Below, in pieces: positions 51,862 to 60,134 of a stretch of DNA of 64,000 bases. The position numbers were made by a program, and so were the translations under genes. Position 1 is the stretch's first letter. The number at the start of each line of letters is the position of its first letter. Under the pieces are notes generated by a model. That model did not search any database, had not been told where the DNA came from, and saw only the letters and a list, made by a program, of their open reading frames with translations. Source of the DNA: Bradyrhizobium sp. dw_411 (GTDB taxonomy: Bacteria; Pseudomonadota; Alphaproteobacteria; Rhizobiales; Xanthobacteraceae); assembly GCF_018449695.1 (NCBI RefSeq), contig NZ_JAAVUY010000007.1, positions 62,001 to 126,000 on the forward strand. The letters are read 5' to 3'.

Positions 51862-52383
51862 TCAACCACACACTTGAGTCGGGCGCAGACGCCAACCGTA
51901 CCGTGTGTGCACGCGTTGCTGCACGATGTAGCAACCGTTGCTGTCATCTTCATAATATGAATTGTCGGTGTAGTAAGGGTCATCGTAATAGCCGTCATAG
52001 TAGGCGTAGGGTCCGACGCCGAAGCCGATAAATCCGCGCCGATGGAATCCATGATGGAAGCCGTTGCCGTGGAAATGGTTATAGGCAACAGCGCCGGCGC
52101 CACCGATCGCGGCTGAACGGGCGAAGTTGCCGCCGCCGACCGCTGCCGAACGAGCGAAGCCACCACCGACCGCTGCCGAGCGAGCAAAGCCGCCACCTAC
52201 CGCCGCCGAGCGAGCGAAGCCACCGCCGCCAAAACCGCCGCCGCCGTGGAATCCACCACCACCGTGGAAGCCGCCACCTCCACCGCCGTGACCACCGCCG
52301 CCGCCACGGGCCGAGGCAACGCTGGGTACCAGCATGGCGACCGATGCAGCCGCCGCCAGGGCGATCATCGTTTTGCGTAACAT
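51862..52383 (-). CDS. Exported glycine-rich protein with tandem repeats
   Basis: About 173 aa from ATG 52383. A signal peptide (LRKTMIALAAAASVAMLVPS...ASA) precedes a Gly-rich stretch (GGGGFHGGGGF pattern), then four repeats of the type GGGFARSAAV (near residues 60-105), and a C-terminal Tyr/Asp-rich region ending in CYIVQQRVHTRYGWRLRPTQVC. The last part resembles the YXXL-type surface tails seen in rhizobial exported proteins; one Cys pair may form a disulfide. Function unknown. It has its own terminator. Confidence 0.75.
   Translation of the reverse strand: MLRKTMIALAAAASVAMLVPSVASARGGGGGHGGGGGGFHGGGGFHGGGGFGGGGFARSAAVGGGFARSAAVGGGFARSAAVGGGNFARSAAIGGAGAVAYNHFHGNGFHHGFHRRGFIGFGVGPYAYYDGYYDDPYYTDNSYYEDDSNGCYIVQQRVHTRYGWRLRPTQVCG
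52105..52225. repeat. 30-bp tandem repeats in the glycine-rich gene
   Basis: About four imperfect 30-bp units built on GCCGAGCGAGCGAAGCC or GCCGAACGAGCGAAGCC in the plus-strand view, each encoding GG(G)FARSAAV. Divergence between copies is low. Confidence 0.75.
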
Positions 52384-52586
52384 GACTTGTCTCTCCTCTG
52401 TAACTAGTCGCACCTGCGAGACGACTCTTTCGACGCAATCCCGTTCCGGGAATTTAGAGCAGTCCTTGAAAAGCCGGTTCATTTCTGCGCGACTGAACGC
52501 GAGTGGACGATGCAACAAGCTTTGGCGGGGCGGATAATTGCAGATAAGCTCGTCAAAACCCGGCCAATCGCGGCAGCAGGCAACGC

Positions 52587-52802
52587 ATGCGCAAACTGAT
52601 CGCCTTCGACGACGACACAGCGGACAAATTGACGCAGCTTGCGCGCGACCGGATGGCGACCTTTCAGGAATTGGCGGACGAAGCTTTCGCCGACCTGCTC
52701 AAGAAGCACGGCATTCCCATCGACCTCAAGGACGCGCTGCGCAAGAGCGCGGCCCTGACAAAGTCAAAGCAGTCTCATCCAGCAGGAAAGCGGAAATCAT
52801 GA
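52587..52802 (+). CDS. Small ribbon-helix-helix-like protein
   Basis: 71 aa starting MRKLIAFDDDTADKLTQLAR, which fits a ribbon-helix-helix N-terminus, then TFQELADEAFADLLKKHGIP and a basic tail (KSKQSHPAGKRKS). This pattern is typical of small CopG/Arc-like DNA-binding proteins, sometimes antitoxins. No toxin gene is adjacent; the next gene is the RMF-like one, overlapping by 4 bp (ATGA), so the two are co-translated. I recall the same protein in other Bradyrhizobium genomes. Confidence 0.7.
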   Translation: MRKLIAFDDDTADKLTQLARDRMATFQELADEAFADLLKKHGIPIDLKDALRKSAALTKSKQSHPAGKRKS

Positions 52803-52966
52803 CGTCAGATCCGGATCCGTTCGAGCAAGGCCAGGACGCGGCGCGCAAAAACATTCCCGCCGAAGCTAATCCGTATCAGGACGGCAGCGAACAACATGCG
52901 CTTTGGGCCGCCGGCCACGAACAGATTGCAGGTACGGCCGAGGCCGGCGAATCCGAAGACAGTTGA
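52799..52966 (+). CDS. RMF-like small protein
   Basis: 55 aa starting MTSDPDPFEQGQDAARKN and continuing IPAEANPYQDGSEQHALWAA then GHEQIAG. The spaced pattern Gx3A...NPY..GS..H..W..G matches the ribosome modulation factor (RMF) family core, which promotes ribosome hibernation in stationary phase. Its start overlaps the stop of the ribbon-helix-helix gene (ATGA), so they share one message. Assignment to RMF/CrpP is by pattern and from memory; no structure is available. Confidence 0.65.
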   Translation: MTSDPDPFEQGQDAARKNIPAEANPYQDGSEQHALWAAGHEQIAGTAEAGESEDS

Positions 52967-52990
52967 AGAAGACGGCTAAAACGCTCGTTT

Positions 52991-53521
52991 TCAACCGATC
53001 TTCCTGAGGCCTTTTTTGAAGCGCGGCCCGTTACCGGCGTAGAATTTCGCGGCACTGCCCATCGCCTCGACCTGCGCCGGTTCGAGCGTGCGGATCACCC
53101 GTGCCGGTGCGCCGATGATCAGCGAGTGCTCGGGAAACTCCTTGCCTTCGGTGATCACCGAACCGGCGCCGACGATGCTGCCGCGCCGGATCCGGGCGCC
53201 GTTCATCACGATCGAGCCCATCCCGACCAGCGCGCCGTCTTCCAGCGTGCAGCCATGCAGGATGACATTGTGGCCGACCGTGCACCCCTTGCCGATCACC
53301 ATCGGAAAGCCACGGTCGGTGTGGCAGGTCGAGTTGTCCTGCACGTTGGAATTTTCGCCGATCTCGATCCACTCATTGTCGCCGCGCAGCACCGCGCCGA
53401 ACCAGACGCTCGCGCCGGGCAGCAAGCGAACCTTGCCGATCACCGTGGCAGTGTCGGCAATGAAGTAGTTTCCATCGGCGGGAAGTTCGGGCGCCTGCCC
53501 GTCGAGTTCGTAGATCGCCAT
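52991..53521 (-). CDS. Gamma-carbonic-anhydrase-family protein
   Basis: 176-aa left-handed beta-helix protein of the gamma-class carbonic anhydrase/YrdA-PaaY group. Hexapeptide repeats run through the chain ([55 protein letters not shown]) and the zinc ligands are recognisable in CHTDRG and GHNVILHG. It forms trimers with Zn between subunits and may hydrate CO2; many members have no measured activity. The ATG at 53521 is a clean start. It is near, but on the opposite side of, the small membrane protein at 53569. Confidence 0.92.
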   Translation of the reverse strand: MAIYELDGQAPELPADGNYFIADTATVIGKVRLLPGASVWFGAVLRGDNEWIEIGENSNVQDNSTCHTDRGFPMVIGKGCTVGHNVILHGCTLEDGALVGMGSIVMNGARIRRGSIVGAGSVITEGKEFPEHSLIIGAPARVIRTLEPAQVEAMGSAAKFYAGNGPRFKKGLRKIG

Positions 53522-53568
53522 TCGCTATCGGTCTCCTATGCCAGGAGACTCTGGCACAGCGGAAAGCT

Positions 53569-53898
53569 TCAGGCCAGCACTCCGGCGGCACGCAGCGTCA
53601 TCAGGAAAAACGTGCCAGACATCAGGCTCCAGAATCCCGCCAGCACCGTCGCCATCATCACGAATTCGAAGCGGCGGCGTTCGATCCGCGCACCGCGTAG
53701 CGTATTGCGCATGATGATGAAAGGGGCGGCGAACACCAGGAACGGCACCGCGGCGAATGTCTTTGGCGCGACACCTTCCTGCAGCAATCCGAAACCGGCC
53801 GGGCGTTGCACCAGGGCCTGATATCCGCTGGCGAGCGCGCCAGCCAATGCGAAACCTATGCAAAGGGAGAGGAAGGAATTCAACGCATCAGGCGACAT
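53569..53898 (-). CDS. Small membrane protein (DUF6949-like)
   Basis: 109 aa from ATG 53898 (MSPDALNSF); an ATG seven codons upstream is possible. About three hydrophobic segments (LCIGFALAGALASGYQAL, AAVPFLVFAAPFIIMRNTLR, FVMMATVLAGFWSLMSGTFF) with short loops, so an inner-membrane protein. From memory it resembles DUF6949; no function is known. It is transcribed away from the neighbouring gene at 54145; the CtrA-type box at 53989-54003 lies between them. Confidence 0.65.
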   Translation of the reverse strand: MSPDALNSFLSLCIGFALAGALASGYQALVQRPAGFGLLQEGVAPKTFAAVPFLVFAAPFIIMRNTLRGARIERRRFEFVMMATVLAGFWSLMSGTFFLMTLRAAGVLA

Positions 53899-53988
53899 GA
53901 CTGGACATCCGCTACTCAAGGAACCCGCAAAAACGCGCTAGGCACCCCATTGGCATCGCAAAATTGCCCGCCGGCCGCCACACTATCC

Positions 53989-54003
53989 TTAAGGAAAGGT
54001 TAA
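53989..54003 (+). promoter_or_regulatory. CtrA-type box TTAA-N7-TTAA
   Basis: Exact TTAA-GGAAAGG-TTAA, continuing CAT, so the right half is TTAACAT, close to TTAACCAT. Read toward the plus-strand membrane-protein gene about 142 bp downstream. Confidence 0.6.
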
Positions 54004-54144
54004 CATCAAAAGCCGGAACCGCGGTCTGGACATGGCTCGCGTGGTGGCCGCCCCCGCGAAAGCGTGCGGAATTTCAATGTCGCATGGCATATTCAGCAAT
54101 GATTCGGGGCTAATCCCCGGGACGCTCAATGATGATACCGGTTC

Positions 54145-54867
54145 ATGACCCTGTTTTCGACGGCCCAGCACATTGCCCGCGACACACGCCGGGATCCCCG
54201 CGGCCACCTGATCCCGATCGCACTGGGTAGCGTCATCGCCGCCGGCGCGATTGCGCTGGTTGCCTATCTGTTGTGGCCGACCTGGACACCGGAGGCAGCG
54301 AGCGATCCCGGACGGTTGCCGGTGAGCGTCGGGGGCAGCATTTTCAACGTCCCGACCGCGGCAGTCCGCATGAAAATCCAGCGTCACTCGGGTCCGCAGG
54401 AACGCGTCGATCTCAGCTTCTCGTTTCCGTCGCTGCAGGCGCCTGACGCGCCGGATGCTCCGAAACACACGAGCGCGGACGTCCTGGAAGATGCGATCCA
54501 GCCGATCGACCGGATCTTTCTATCGATCGCGGCGCATCATGACGCGTTGGCGCCCGAGACCCGCGTGAGCACGATCTATCCGCGTTATCTTGAAAAGACG
54601 GCGCCGCCCCCGCAGGACGGATTGACAGAGCGCGCCTTTCGCGAGGGCTCACCCTATAGCGGTGAAGATCTGTATCTCGGCGATGCGCCCGCGCTCAGTG
54701 CACGCTGCACCCGGGACGCCAAGACGCCCGGCATGTGCCTGAGCGAGCGCCGCGTCGAGGGCGCCGATCTGACGTTTCGTTTTCCGCGAAGCTGGCTCAC
54801 GCATTGGAGCGATGTCGCCGAAGCGATGGACCGGTTGACGGTGCAGTTGCACGGGCCGCGGGGATGA
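54145..54867 (+). CDS. Membrane-anchored protein of unknown function
   Basis: 240 aa. One hydrophobic helix near the N-terminus (LIPIALGSVIAAGAIALVAYLLW) anchors a periplasmic domain with no recognised family: GRLPVSVGGSIFNVPTAAV, RVDLSFSFPSLQ and LDRIFLSIAA-like IDRIFLSIAAHHD. A Cys pair (SARCTRDAKTPGMCLSE) is likely disulfide bonded. A CtrA-type box sits 142-156 bp upstream, which hints at a cell-cycle role. Followed by repeat family D. Confidence 0.7.
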   Translation: MTLFSTAQHIARDTRRDPRGHLIPIALGSVIAAGAIALVAYLLWPTWTPEAASDPGRLPVSVGGSIFNVPTAAVRMKIQRHSGPQERVDLSFSFPSLQAPDAPDAPKHTSADVLEDAIQPIDRIFLSIAAHHDALAPETRVSTIYPRYLEKTAPPPQDGLTERAFREGSPYSGEDLYLGDAPALSARCTRDAKTPGMCLSERRVEGADLTFRFPRSWLTHWSDVAEAMDRLTVQLHGPRG

Positions 54868-54883
54868 CGGTCTGCAAAGTGCG

Positions 54884-54972
54884 GTCATTGCGAGGAGCGT
54901 AAGCGACGAAGCAATCCATCCTAGGCGCAACGATAACGCCCCATGGATTGCTTCGCTACGCTCGCAATGACG
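54884..54972. repeat. Dispersed palindromic repeat, family D
   Basis: Begins GTCATTGCGAGGAGCG, ends CGCTCGCAATGACG, with inner arms GCAATCCATCC and GGATTGC around a central spacer, so a long hairpin of the CATTGCGAGGAGC type between two convergent genes. This form is very common in Bradyrhizobium (from memory). Confidence 0.75.
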
Positions 54973-54992
54973 TGGCAAGAGTGGGGCTAATC

Positions 54993-55211
54993 TCACCCCT
55001 GATCGACCAGATCGTCCTCGAGGATCGCCATCTGGAACTGGAACGAGCGGTCGTCGTCTTCATCGTCGACGAACAGCACGCCGATGAATTCCTCACCGAT
55101 ATAGACTTCGGCGGAATCGTCCTTCTTCGGCCGCGGCACCACGCGAATCTTGGGATTGCCGAAAAGGCGCTTGAGATAGGCGTCGAGTTTTCTGACTTCC
55201 TGAACGTCCAC
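54993..55211 (-). CDS. DUF3126 family protein
   Basis: 72 aa from a GTG at 55211, chosen because GGAGA lies five bases upstream and the protein then begins VDVQEVRKLDAYLKR. The chain has the small alpha/beta pattern RLFGNPKIRVVPRPKKDDSA then EVYIGEEFIGVLFVDDEDDD. It matches the alphaproteobacterial family DUF3126, whose function is unknown. A longer frame from 55280 is less likely. It converges on the membrane-anchored protein gene across repeat D. Confidence 0.82.
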   Translation of the reverse strand: MDVQEVRKLDAYLKRLFGNPKIRVVPRPKKDDSAEVYIGEEFIGVLFVDDEDDDRSFQFQMAILEDDLVDQG

Positions 55212-55333
55212 GGCAGTCTCCAATACGATCTCTGGTTTTCCGGAAGTTTCTAGGACGAGACGGCGCGATCCGCCAGCCATATCCTTGGAAATCGAACAGG
55301 CAATTCAGGCAGATTACAACTTGCCCCGGGGAA

Positions 55334-56161
55334 CTAAAGTCCGATCGCGTTGATCATCTGATCCATGGTGCGCGACGGCTCGGCGCAACCGGCCTCGCCG
55401 ACGATCTTGGCGGGGACGCCGGCCACGGTGACGTTATGCGGCACGGCCTTCACCACCACCGATCCCGCGGCGATGCGGGCGCAATGGCCGATCTCGATAT
55501 TGCCGAGAATTTTCGCACCCGCGCCGATCAGCACGCCATGGCGAATCTTGGGATGGCGGTCTTCGTTTTCCTTGCCGGTGCCGCCGAGCGTGACGCCGTG
55601 CAGGATCGAGACGTCGTCTTCGATCACTGCAGTTTCGCCGCAGACGAATCCGGTGGCGTGGTCGAGGAAGATACCGCGGCCGATCTTGGCTGCCGGATTG
55701 ATATCGGTCTGGAATACCGCCGACGAGCGGCTCTGCAGGTACCAGGCAAAATCCTTGCGGCCCTTGTGATAGAGCCAATGCGCCAGACGATGAGTCTGCA
55801 GCGCATGGAAGCCCTTGAAGTACAGCAAGGGATCGATGAAGCGCGAGGTCGCGGGATCGCGATCGTACACCGCCACGAGATCGGCGCGGAAGGCGTTGCC
55901 CAGATCAGGATCGTCGCGCAGCGCTTCGTCATAGGTCTGGCGGATCAAATCGCCCGACAGCGCCGAATGGTCGAGGCGCTCGGCGATGCGATGCACCACC
56001 GCGTCTTCAAGCCGTTCGTGATGCAGCACGGTCGAATAGATAAAGGATGCCAGCTCAGGCTCGCGGCGAACGATGTCTTCCGCCTCGCTGCGCACGCGAT
56101 CCCAGATCGGGTCGAGCGCCGCCAGTTTCGCGCCCTGCGGGTTGATCTGATGCATAGCCAT
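55334..56161 (-). CDS. cysE: Serine O-acetyltransferase
   Basis: 275-aa SAT, first enzyme of cysteine synthesis from serine and acetyl-CoA. It has the N-terminal SATase helical domain (PIWDRVRSEAEDIVRREPEL, ASFIYSTVLHHERLEDAV) and a left-handed beta-helix C-terminus: GIFLDHATGFVCGETAVIED, VSILHGVTLGGTG with the catalytic His, and ARIAAGSVVVKAVPHNVTV. The start at 56161 gives the size of E. coli CysE (273); MM at 56194/56197 is possible. The C-terminal tail ends in hydrophobic INAIGL, expected to bind cysteine synthase. Confidence 0.95.
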   Translation of the reverse strand: MAMHQINPQGAKLAALDPIWDRVRSEAEDIVRREPELASFIYSTVLHHERLEDAVVHRIAERLDHSALSGDLIRQTYDEALRDDPDLGNAFRADLVAVYDRDPATSRFIDPLLYFKGFHALQTHRLAHWLYHKGRKDFAWYLQSRSSAVFQTDINPAAKIGRGIFLDHATGFVCGETAVIEDDVSILHGVTLGGTGKENEDRHPKIRHGVLIGAGAKILGNIEIGHCARIAAGSVVVKAVPHNVTVAGVPAKIVGEAGCAEPSRTMDQMINAIGL

Positions 56162-56399
56162 GACTGCTCTCGCCCACTTCTTTTCAGCGGCCATCATCTT
56201 AGCACGACGATCCGGCTGATGTCCCACAACACTTACGCAAGGGTGAACGTCGGCCTAAGCTTGGAATGCCCATTAAAACATTGAAATAACAGGAATTCTT
56301 CGCTCGCCCCTATAGCCACCCCTGCCCCGAGCGCCTGCCCCCGGCGTTGGTTGAAGGTGGTTGGGAATTCCAGGAATTCAAGCGGCCGGAAAGCAGCAA

Positions 56400-57152
56400 T
56401 CAGGGACGGCGGGACAAAAATTCCAGCACGCCCGTCTTGTAGACCTTGTCGCCGACCGCCCGCATGTGGTCGCGGTTGGGAATATCCAGCACCTCGGCGC
56501 CGGGAATGACTTTTCCAAGCGCCTGCGCCGAGCCCGCGATCTCGTCAGCGGTGCCGACCGCGATCAGCACCGGCACGTTGATGGCGGCGGCTTCTTCCCG
56601 CGTCATCAGCCGCCGCGAGCCGCGCAGGCAGGCCGCCAGCGCGCGGCGATCGGAACGGGTCTGGTCGGCGAAGGCGCGGAAGGTGCGCCCGACGGGATCG
56701 GTGACATCCTCAAGCGACGGCGCCTCCAGCGCCTGCGCGACATTCTCGCCGGGGCCGCCGCCCTCGATCAGGCCGATCCCGATGCCGCCCAATATCGCGG
56801 AGCGCAGCCGCTGCGGCGCTTGCAGCGCCAGCACCGCCGCCATCCGCGACCCCAGCGAATAGCCCATGACATCGGCGCGCTCGATCTTGAGATGATCCAT
56901 CAGCGCGCCGATATCGCCGGCCATGGTGGCGATCTCGTAATCGGCGGCGTCGTAGAGCTTGCCGGATTCGCCATGGCCGCGATTGTCGAAAGCGATAACG
57001 CGGCGGCCGTTTTTCTTCAGCTCCGACACCCAGGTCGGATAGACCCAGTTCACATTCTTCGACGAGGCAAAGCCATGCACGAGCAGGATCGGATCCCCCT
57101 CGCCCTCGTCGAGATAAGCAATTTCAACAGCGCCGTTATGAAAACTCGGCAT
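56400..57152 (-). CDS. Alpha/beta hydrolase
   Basis: 250-aa soluble alpha/beta-hydrolase. PILLVHGFASSKN (HG oxyanion), FDNRGHGESGKLY, the elbow VMGYSLGSRMAAVLAL (Ser99), Asp in IAVGTADEI and His in NRDHMRAVGD make a complete triad. No signal peptide, so cytoplasmic. The best general call is an esterase/hydrolase; a specific activity cannot be read. It lies between cysE and a membrane protein gene and is on the same strand as both, but separate from cysE by 238 bp. Confidence 0.85.
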   Translation of the reverse strand: MPSFHNGAVEIAYLDEGEGDPILLVHGFASSKNVNWVYPTWVSELKKNGRRVIAFDNRGHGESGKLYDAADYEIATMAGDIGALMDHLKIERADVMGYSLGSRMAAVLALQAPQRLRSAILGGIGIGLIEGGGPGENVAQALEAPSLEDVTDPVGRTFRAFADQTRSDRRALAACLRGSRRLMTREEAAAINVPVLIAVGTADEIAGSAQALGKVIPGAEVLDIPNRDHMRAVGDKVYKTGVLEFLSRRP

Positions 57153-57215
57153 CGGTCATTCCATTGTTTTGGGGATAAAAATTGAGGCGGAGGGTTGGCG
57201 GCAGACCTAGCCGTT

Positions 57216-58346
57216 TCAGACGGCAGCCGCCACGGCCGGTTGGGCCGCAGCAGCCATCTGTTTTCGTAACCGCCGCGCCTTTTTGTGGTTGAGCCACGAT
57301 TGGGTCGCGCGTTCAGTGGTGGCCTTGATCGACGACAGCACACCGAACGCGGCCAATATGGCCCAGAACACCCACAGCGACAGATTGAAGGCGCCGGCCG
57401 CCAGCAACAGCGCGCCGCGGCCGAGTATTTTCAGGATCGCGCGGGTCTGGCTGCCCTTGGATTCCGCCAGCCGCGCCGCGCGTGCGACATCCGCCGGACC
57501 CTCGGCAATCCTCAGCGTATCGAGCGCACCGCGGGCGCCAGCCTTTTCGCCGACGCGTCCGACATCTTTCGCCAGCCGCACCAGCGCGCCAGCCTTTTCG
57601 GCATGGAACGCGGCCCGGATCGCACTGACGGTCTGTCCCGGACGCATTACCGAACCGGAGGCGACCGCGTTCTGCAGCATCGGCGTATCGACGAGATCGC
57701 GGGCCGAACGCCCGGCCCATTCGGTCAGTCCCTCGCCGAGCCGCCCGACCTTGCGGGCATCCTTGACCAGCGTCAGGCCCGCGCGCACCGGCGCGACGCC
57801 GCCAATCGAAACGTAAGTGGCGGCGGTGACCGCCAGACCGGCGGTGGCAAGACCCAGCACGAGTTTGTCGGTGTCCTCGCCCATCGCCAGATGCTTGCTC
57901 TCGCGCACCACGTCTCTGATGTCGCCGAACACGAAGAGATCGCCGGCGACGGTCCCGGACAGGCTGCCAACATCATCGGCATTTCCGGTCACAAGCCCGC
58001 TGGCAAAGCGCTTGGCAAAATGCGACGACGAGTTTTCCTCTGTGATCGCGTCGCTGACCCGTTGCGACAATTCCTCGGGCAGAGAAATATTCTTTTCCCA
58101 GGCGAGATCGACAAAGCTGCCGGCAAGCCCGGCATCGTTGGCCGCGAGCGCGGCCTCGATATTGTCTGAGATCGCCGTCTGGCTATTTCGCAGGGCAGAA
58201 TCGAGCTGGAGGTCGGACAAGGCTACTGGGTCGTCCTGCGCCGCCAAGATGGCATAGGCGTCGCGGGCATGCGGCCACAGCGCGTGAAGCGCAAACCCGC
58301 TTACCGTCATGACAGCCAACGCCCAGGCGATCCGCGACCGATTCAT
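57216..58346 (-). CDS. Membrane protein of unknown function
   Basis: 376 aa from ATG 58346 (MNRSRIAWALAVMTVSGFAL). An N-terminal hydrophobic signal/anchor helix is followed by a helical soluble part (LQLDSALRNSQTAISDNIEA), a Gly/Ala-rich middle with likely membrane helices (VLGLATAGLAVTAATYVSI), and two to three C-terminal hydrophobic segments (ILGRGALLLAAGAFNLSLWV, FWAILAAFGVLSSIKATTE). The last 30 residues are basic and Ala rich. No family or motif is recognised. Confidence 0.65.
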   Translation of the reverse strand: MNRSRIAWALAVMTVSGFALHALWPHARDAYAILAAQDDPVALSDLQLDSALRNSQTAISDNIEAALAANDAGLAGSFVDLAWEKNISLPEELSQRVSDAITEENSSSHFAKRFASGLVTGNADDVGSLSGTVAGDLFVFGDIRDVVRESKHLAMGEDTDKLVLGLATAGLAVTAATYVSIGGVAPVRAGLTLVKDARKVGRLGEGLTEWAGRSARDLVDTPMLQNAVASGSVMRPGQTVSAIRAAFHAEKAGALVRLAKDVGRVGEKAGARGALDTLRIAEGPADVARAARLAESKGSQTRAILKILGRGALLLAAGAFNLSLWVFWAILAAFGVLSSIKATTERATQSWLNHKKARRLRKQMAAAAQPAVAAAV

Positions 58347-58668
58347 CCAAAAATCCGTTGTATCCCCACACGCCTTCAACCAGGCATCTTCAGAGGCATG
58401 CCACCCATCACATGGTGTGCCGCTTTTAAGACACAACGGCCCCGACGAAAGGAGGGCTTCTCTGGGACGACAAGATTGTGTCGAATTTGCATGAGAATGA
58501 CGCCGCCTGCGTTGTTCCGGGCACTTGCGGGGGCACTTGTCCAAAGGCTCGGAACTTCGGAGTTCCGACACTAGGAATCATCCGCCGCCGCCAGTATGGT
58601 CTGTCGCATTCCGGCAATGCGGGTCGTGTTGATTGCGTCCGTCTCTGCCGCTATCCAAGGTGAATTCG
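58347..58668. other. Divergent intergenic region
   Basis: About 320 bp with CGGAAC-TTCGGA-GTTCCG (about 58551-58568), a perfect 6-bp-arm inverted repeat with a 6-nt loop. It must hold the promoters for the membrane protein and the zinc-finger gene. No other feature is supported. Confidence 0.4.
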
Positions 58669-58914
58669 ATGTCCGATCATGTTGTTCCGCACTTCCACAA
58701 CGATGCCGGCGTTTCCGTCATCGAGATCGGCTCGCAGGAGTTCATGTGCGTGGGCGCTAACCCGCCCTTCGATCATCCGCATGTGTTCCTCGATCTCGGC
58801 AATGACAATGAGATCATCTGTCCCTATTGCTCGACGCTCTACCGCTATGCCGCCGACCTCAAGGCCGGCGAAGCACGCCCGCCCGAATGCGTGCTGAAAG
58901 ACAAGGTCGCCTGA
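58669..58914 (+). CDS. CHCC-type zinc-finger protein
   Basis: 81 aa from MSDHVVPHFHND at 58669. It matches the zf-CHCC domain of the mitochondrial NDUFS6 subunit of complex I: FMCVGANPPFDHPHVFLDLG, then NDNEIICPYCSTLYRYAADL. Cys (MCVGA), His (DHPHV), and the CPYC pair give the CHCC zinc site. In alphaproteobacteria this small protein is usually encoded next to unrelated genes and may assist complex I. It is followed by the FAD monooxygenase 7 bp later, so the genes are co-transcribed. Confidence 0.87.
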   Translation: MSDHVVPHFHNDAGVSVIEIGSQEFMCVGANPPFDHPHVFLDLGNDNEIICPYCSTLYRYAADLKAGEARPPECVLKDKVA

Positions 58915-58921
58915 TCGGCCG

Positions 58922-60124
58922 GTGGCGGTTTCGCGCACCATCATCGTCGCGGGTGCCGGTATCGGGGGATTGACCGCTTCGCTTGCGCTGGCGCGGCAGG
59001 GTTTTCGCGTCGTCGTGCTGGAAAAGGCCGAGCGGCTTGAAGAAGCCGGCGCCGGCCTGCAGCTCTCGCCCAATGCGAGCCGTGTGCTGATCGGGCTTGG
59101 CCTGCAACCACGGCTGGCGCCCCGCGCCATCACCCCGGATTCGATCAGCATCATCAGCGCGCGAAGCGGCGGCGAAATCGCCCGCCTGCCACTCGGCGAT
59201 GCGGCGACGTCAAAGGCCGGCGCACCCTATTGGGTGGTGCACCGCGCCGACCTGCAGGCCGCGCTGCAGGCCGAGGTCAACGACCATCCTGACATCGAAT
59301 TGCGGCTCGGCTGCCAGTTCGAGGATGTCGGCACCCATGCCAAGGGACTGACCGTGATCCAGCGCAGCGGCAATACGCGCCAGCAGGAAGTGGCGCTGGC
59401 GCTGATCGGCGCCGACGGCATCTGGTCGGCGGTCCGGCATCATTTGTTTCCGGATGTGCAGCCGCGCTTCTCCGGATTGATCGCCTGGCGCGGCACGCTC
59501 GATGCGACGCAATTGCCGCGCGAATATACCTCCCGCCGGGTTCAGCTCTGGATGGGATCGAACGCGCATCTGGTCGCCTATCCGATCGCCGGCGCGCGCC
59601 AGATCAATGTCGTCGCGATCGTATCGGGCACCTGGAACAGGCCGGGCTGGAGCGCCCCCGGCGAGGCCAATGAAATCAAGAACGCGTTCGCCGCCGCGCG
59701 GTGGCCCGCCGGCGCGCGGATGATGATCGGCGCGGTCGACGAGTGGCGCAAATGGGCGCTGTTCACGGTCCCCGAGGGCGGCGAATGGACCGACGGCGCG
59801 ATCGCTCTGTTGGGAGACGCCGCCCACGCGATGCTGCCGTTCGCCGCCCAGGGCGCGGGCATGGCGATCGAGGACGCCGCGGTACTCGCCGAATGCCTTG
59901 GCGCAACCCGGAACGAAGGCGACCCGAGCATGACAAACGCGATGAAAATCTATGCGCGCGTGCGCCGCTCGCGCATCAGCCGCGTCCAGCGCACGGCGCG
60001 GCAGAACGGACGCATCTATCATCTCACCGGTCCCATGGCTTTCGCGCGCGACCTCGCGATCAAAGCGATGGGCCCGCAGCGCATGCTGGCGCGACAGGCC
60101 TGGATTTACGACTGGCGAATGTGA
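58922..60124 (+). CDS. FAD-dependent monooxygenase (UbiH/salicylate hydroxylase-like)
   Basis: 400-aa flavoprotein hydroxylase. Rossmann motif IIVAGAGIGGLTASLALARQ (GAGIGG at 11-16), EK end of beta-2 (VVLEKAERLEE), DG motif ALIGADGIWSAVRH and the GD motif LLGDAAHAMLPFAAQGAGMA are all intact. GTG at 58922 is the start, seven bp after the zinc-finger gene, with weak RBS, so it depends on translational coupling. It should hydroxylate an aromatic or quinone-type substrate with NAD(P)H and O2; the actual compound is unknown. Confidence 0.9.
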   Translation: MAVSRTIIVAGAGIGGLTASLALARQGFRVVVLEKAERLEEAGAGLQLSPNASRVLIGLGLQPRLAPRAITPDSISIISARSGGEIARLPLGDAATSKAGAPYWVVHRADLQAALQAEVNDHPDIELRLGCQFEDVGTHAKGLTVIQRSGNTRQQEVALALIGADGIWSAVRHHLFPDVQPRFSGLIAWRGTLDATQLPREYTSRRVQLWMGSNAHLVAYPIAGARQINVVAIVSGTWNRPGWSAPGEANEIKNAFAAARWPAGARMMIGAVDEWRKWALFTVPEGGEWTDGAIALLGDAAHAMLPFAAQGAGMAIEDAAVLAECLGATRNEGDPSMTNAMKIYARVRRSRISRVQRTARQNGRIYHLTGPMAFARDLAIKAMGPQRMLARQAWIYDWRM

Positions 60125-60134
60125 GATGTAATTC

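Noticed and set aside
58551..58568. CGGAAC/GTTCCG inverted repeat as an EcfG (GGAAC-N16-CGTT) promoter
   Set aside because: The GGAAC half is present but no CGTT lies at the right spacing.
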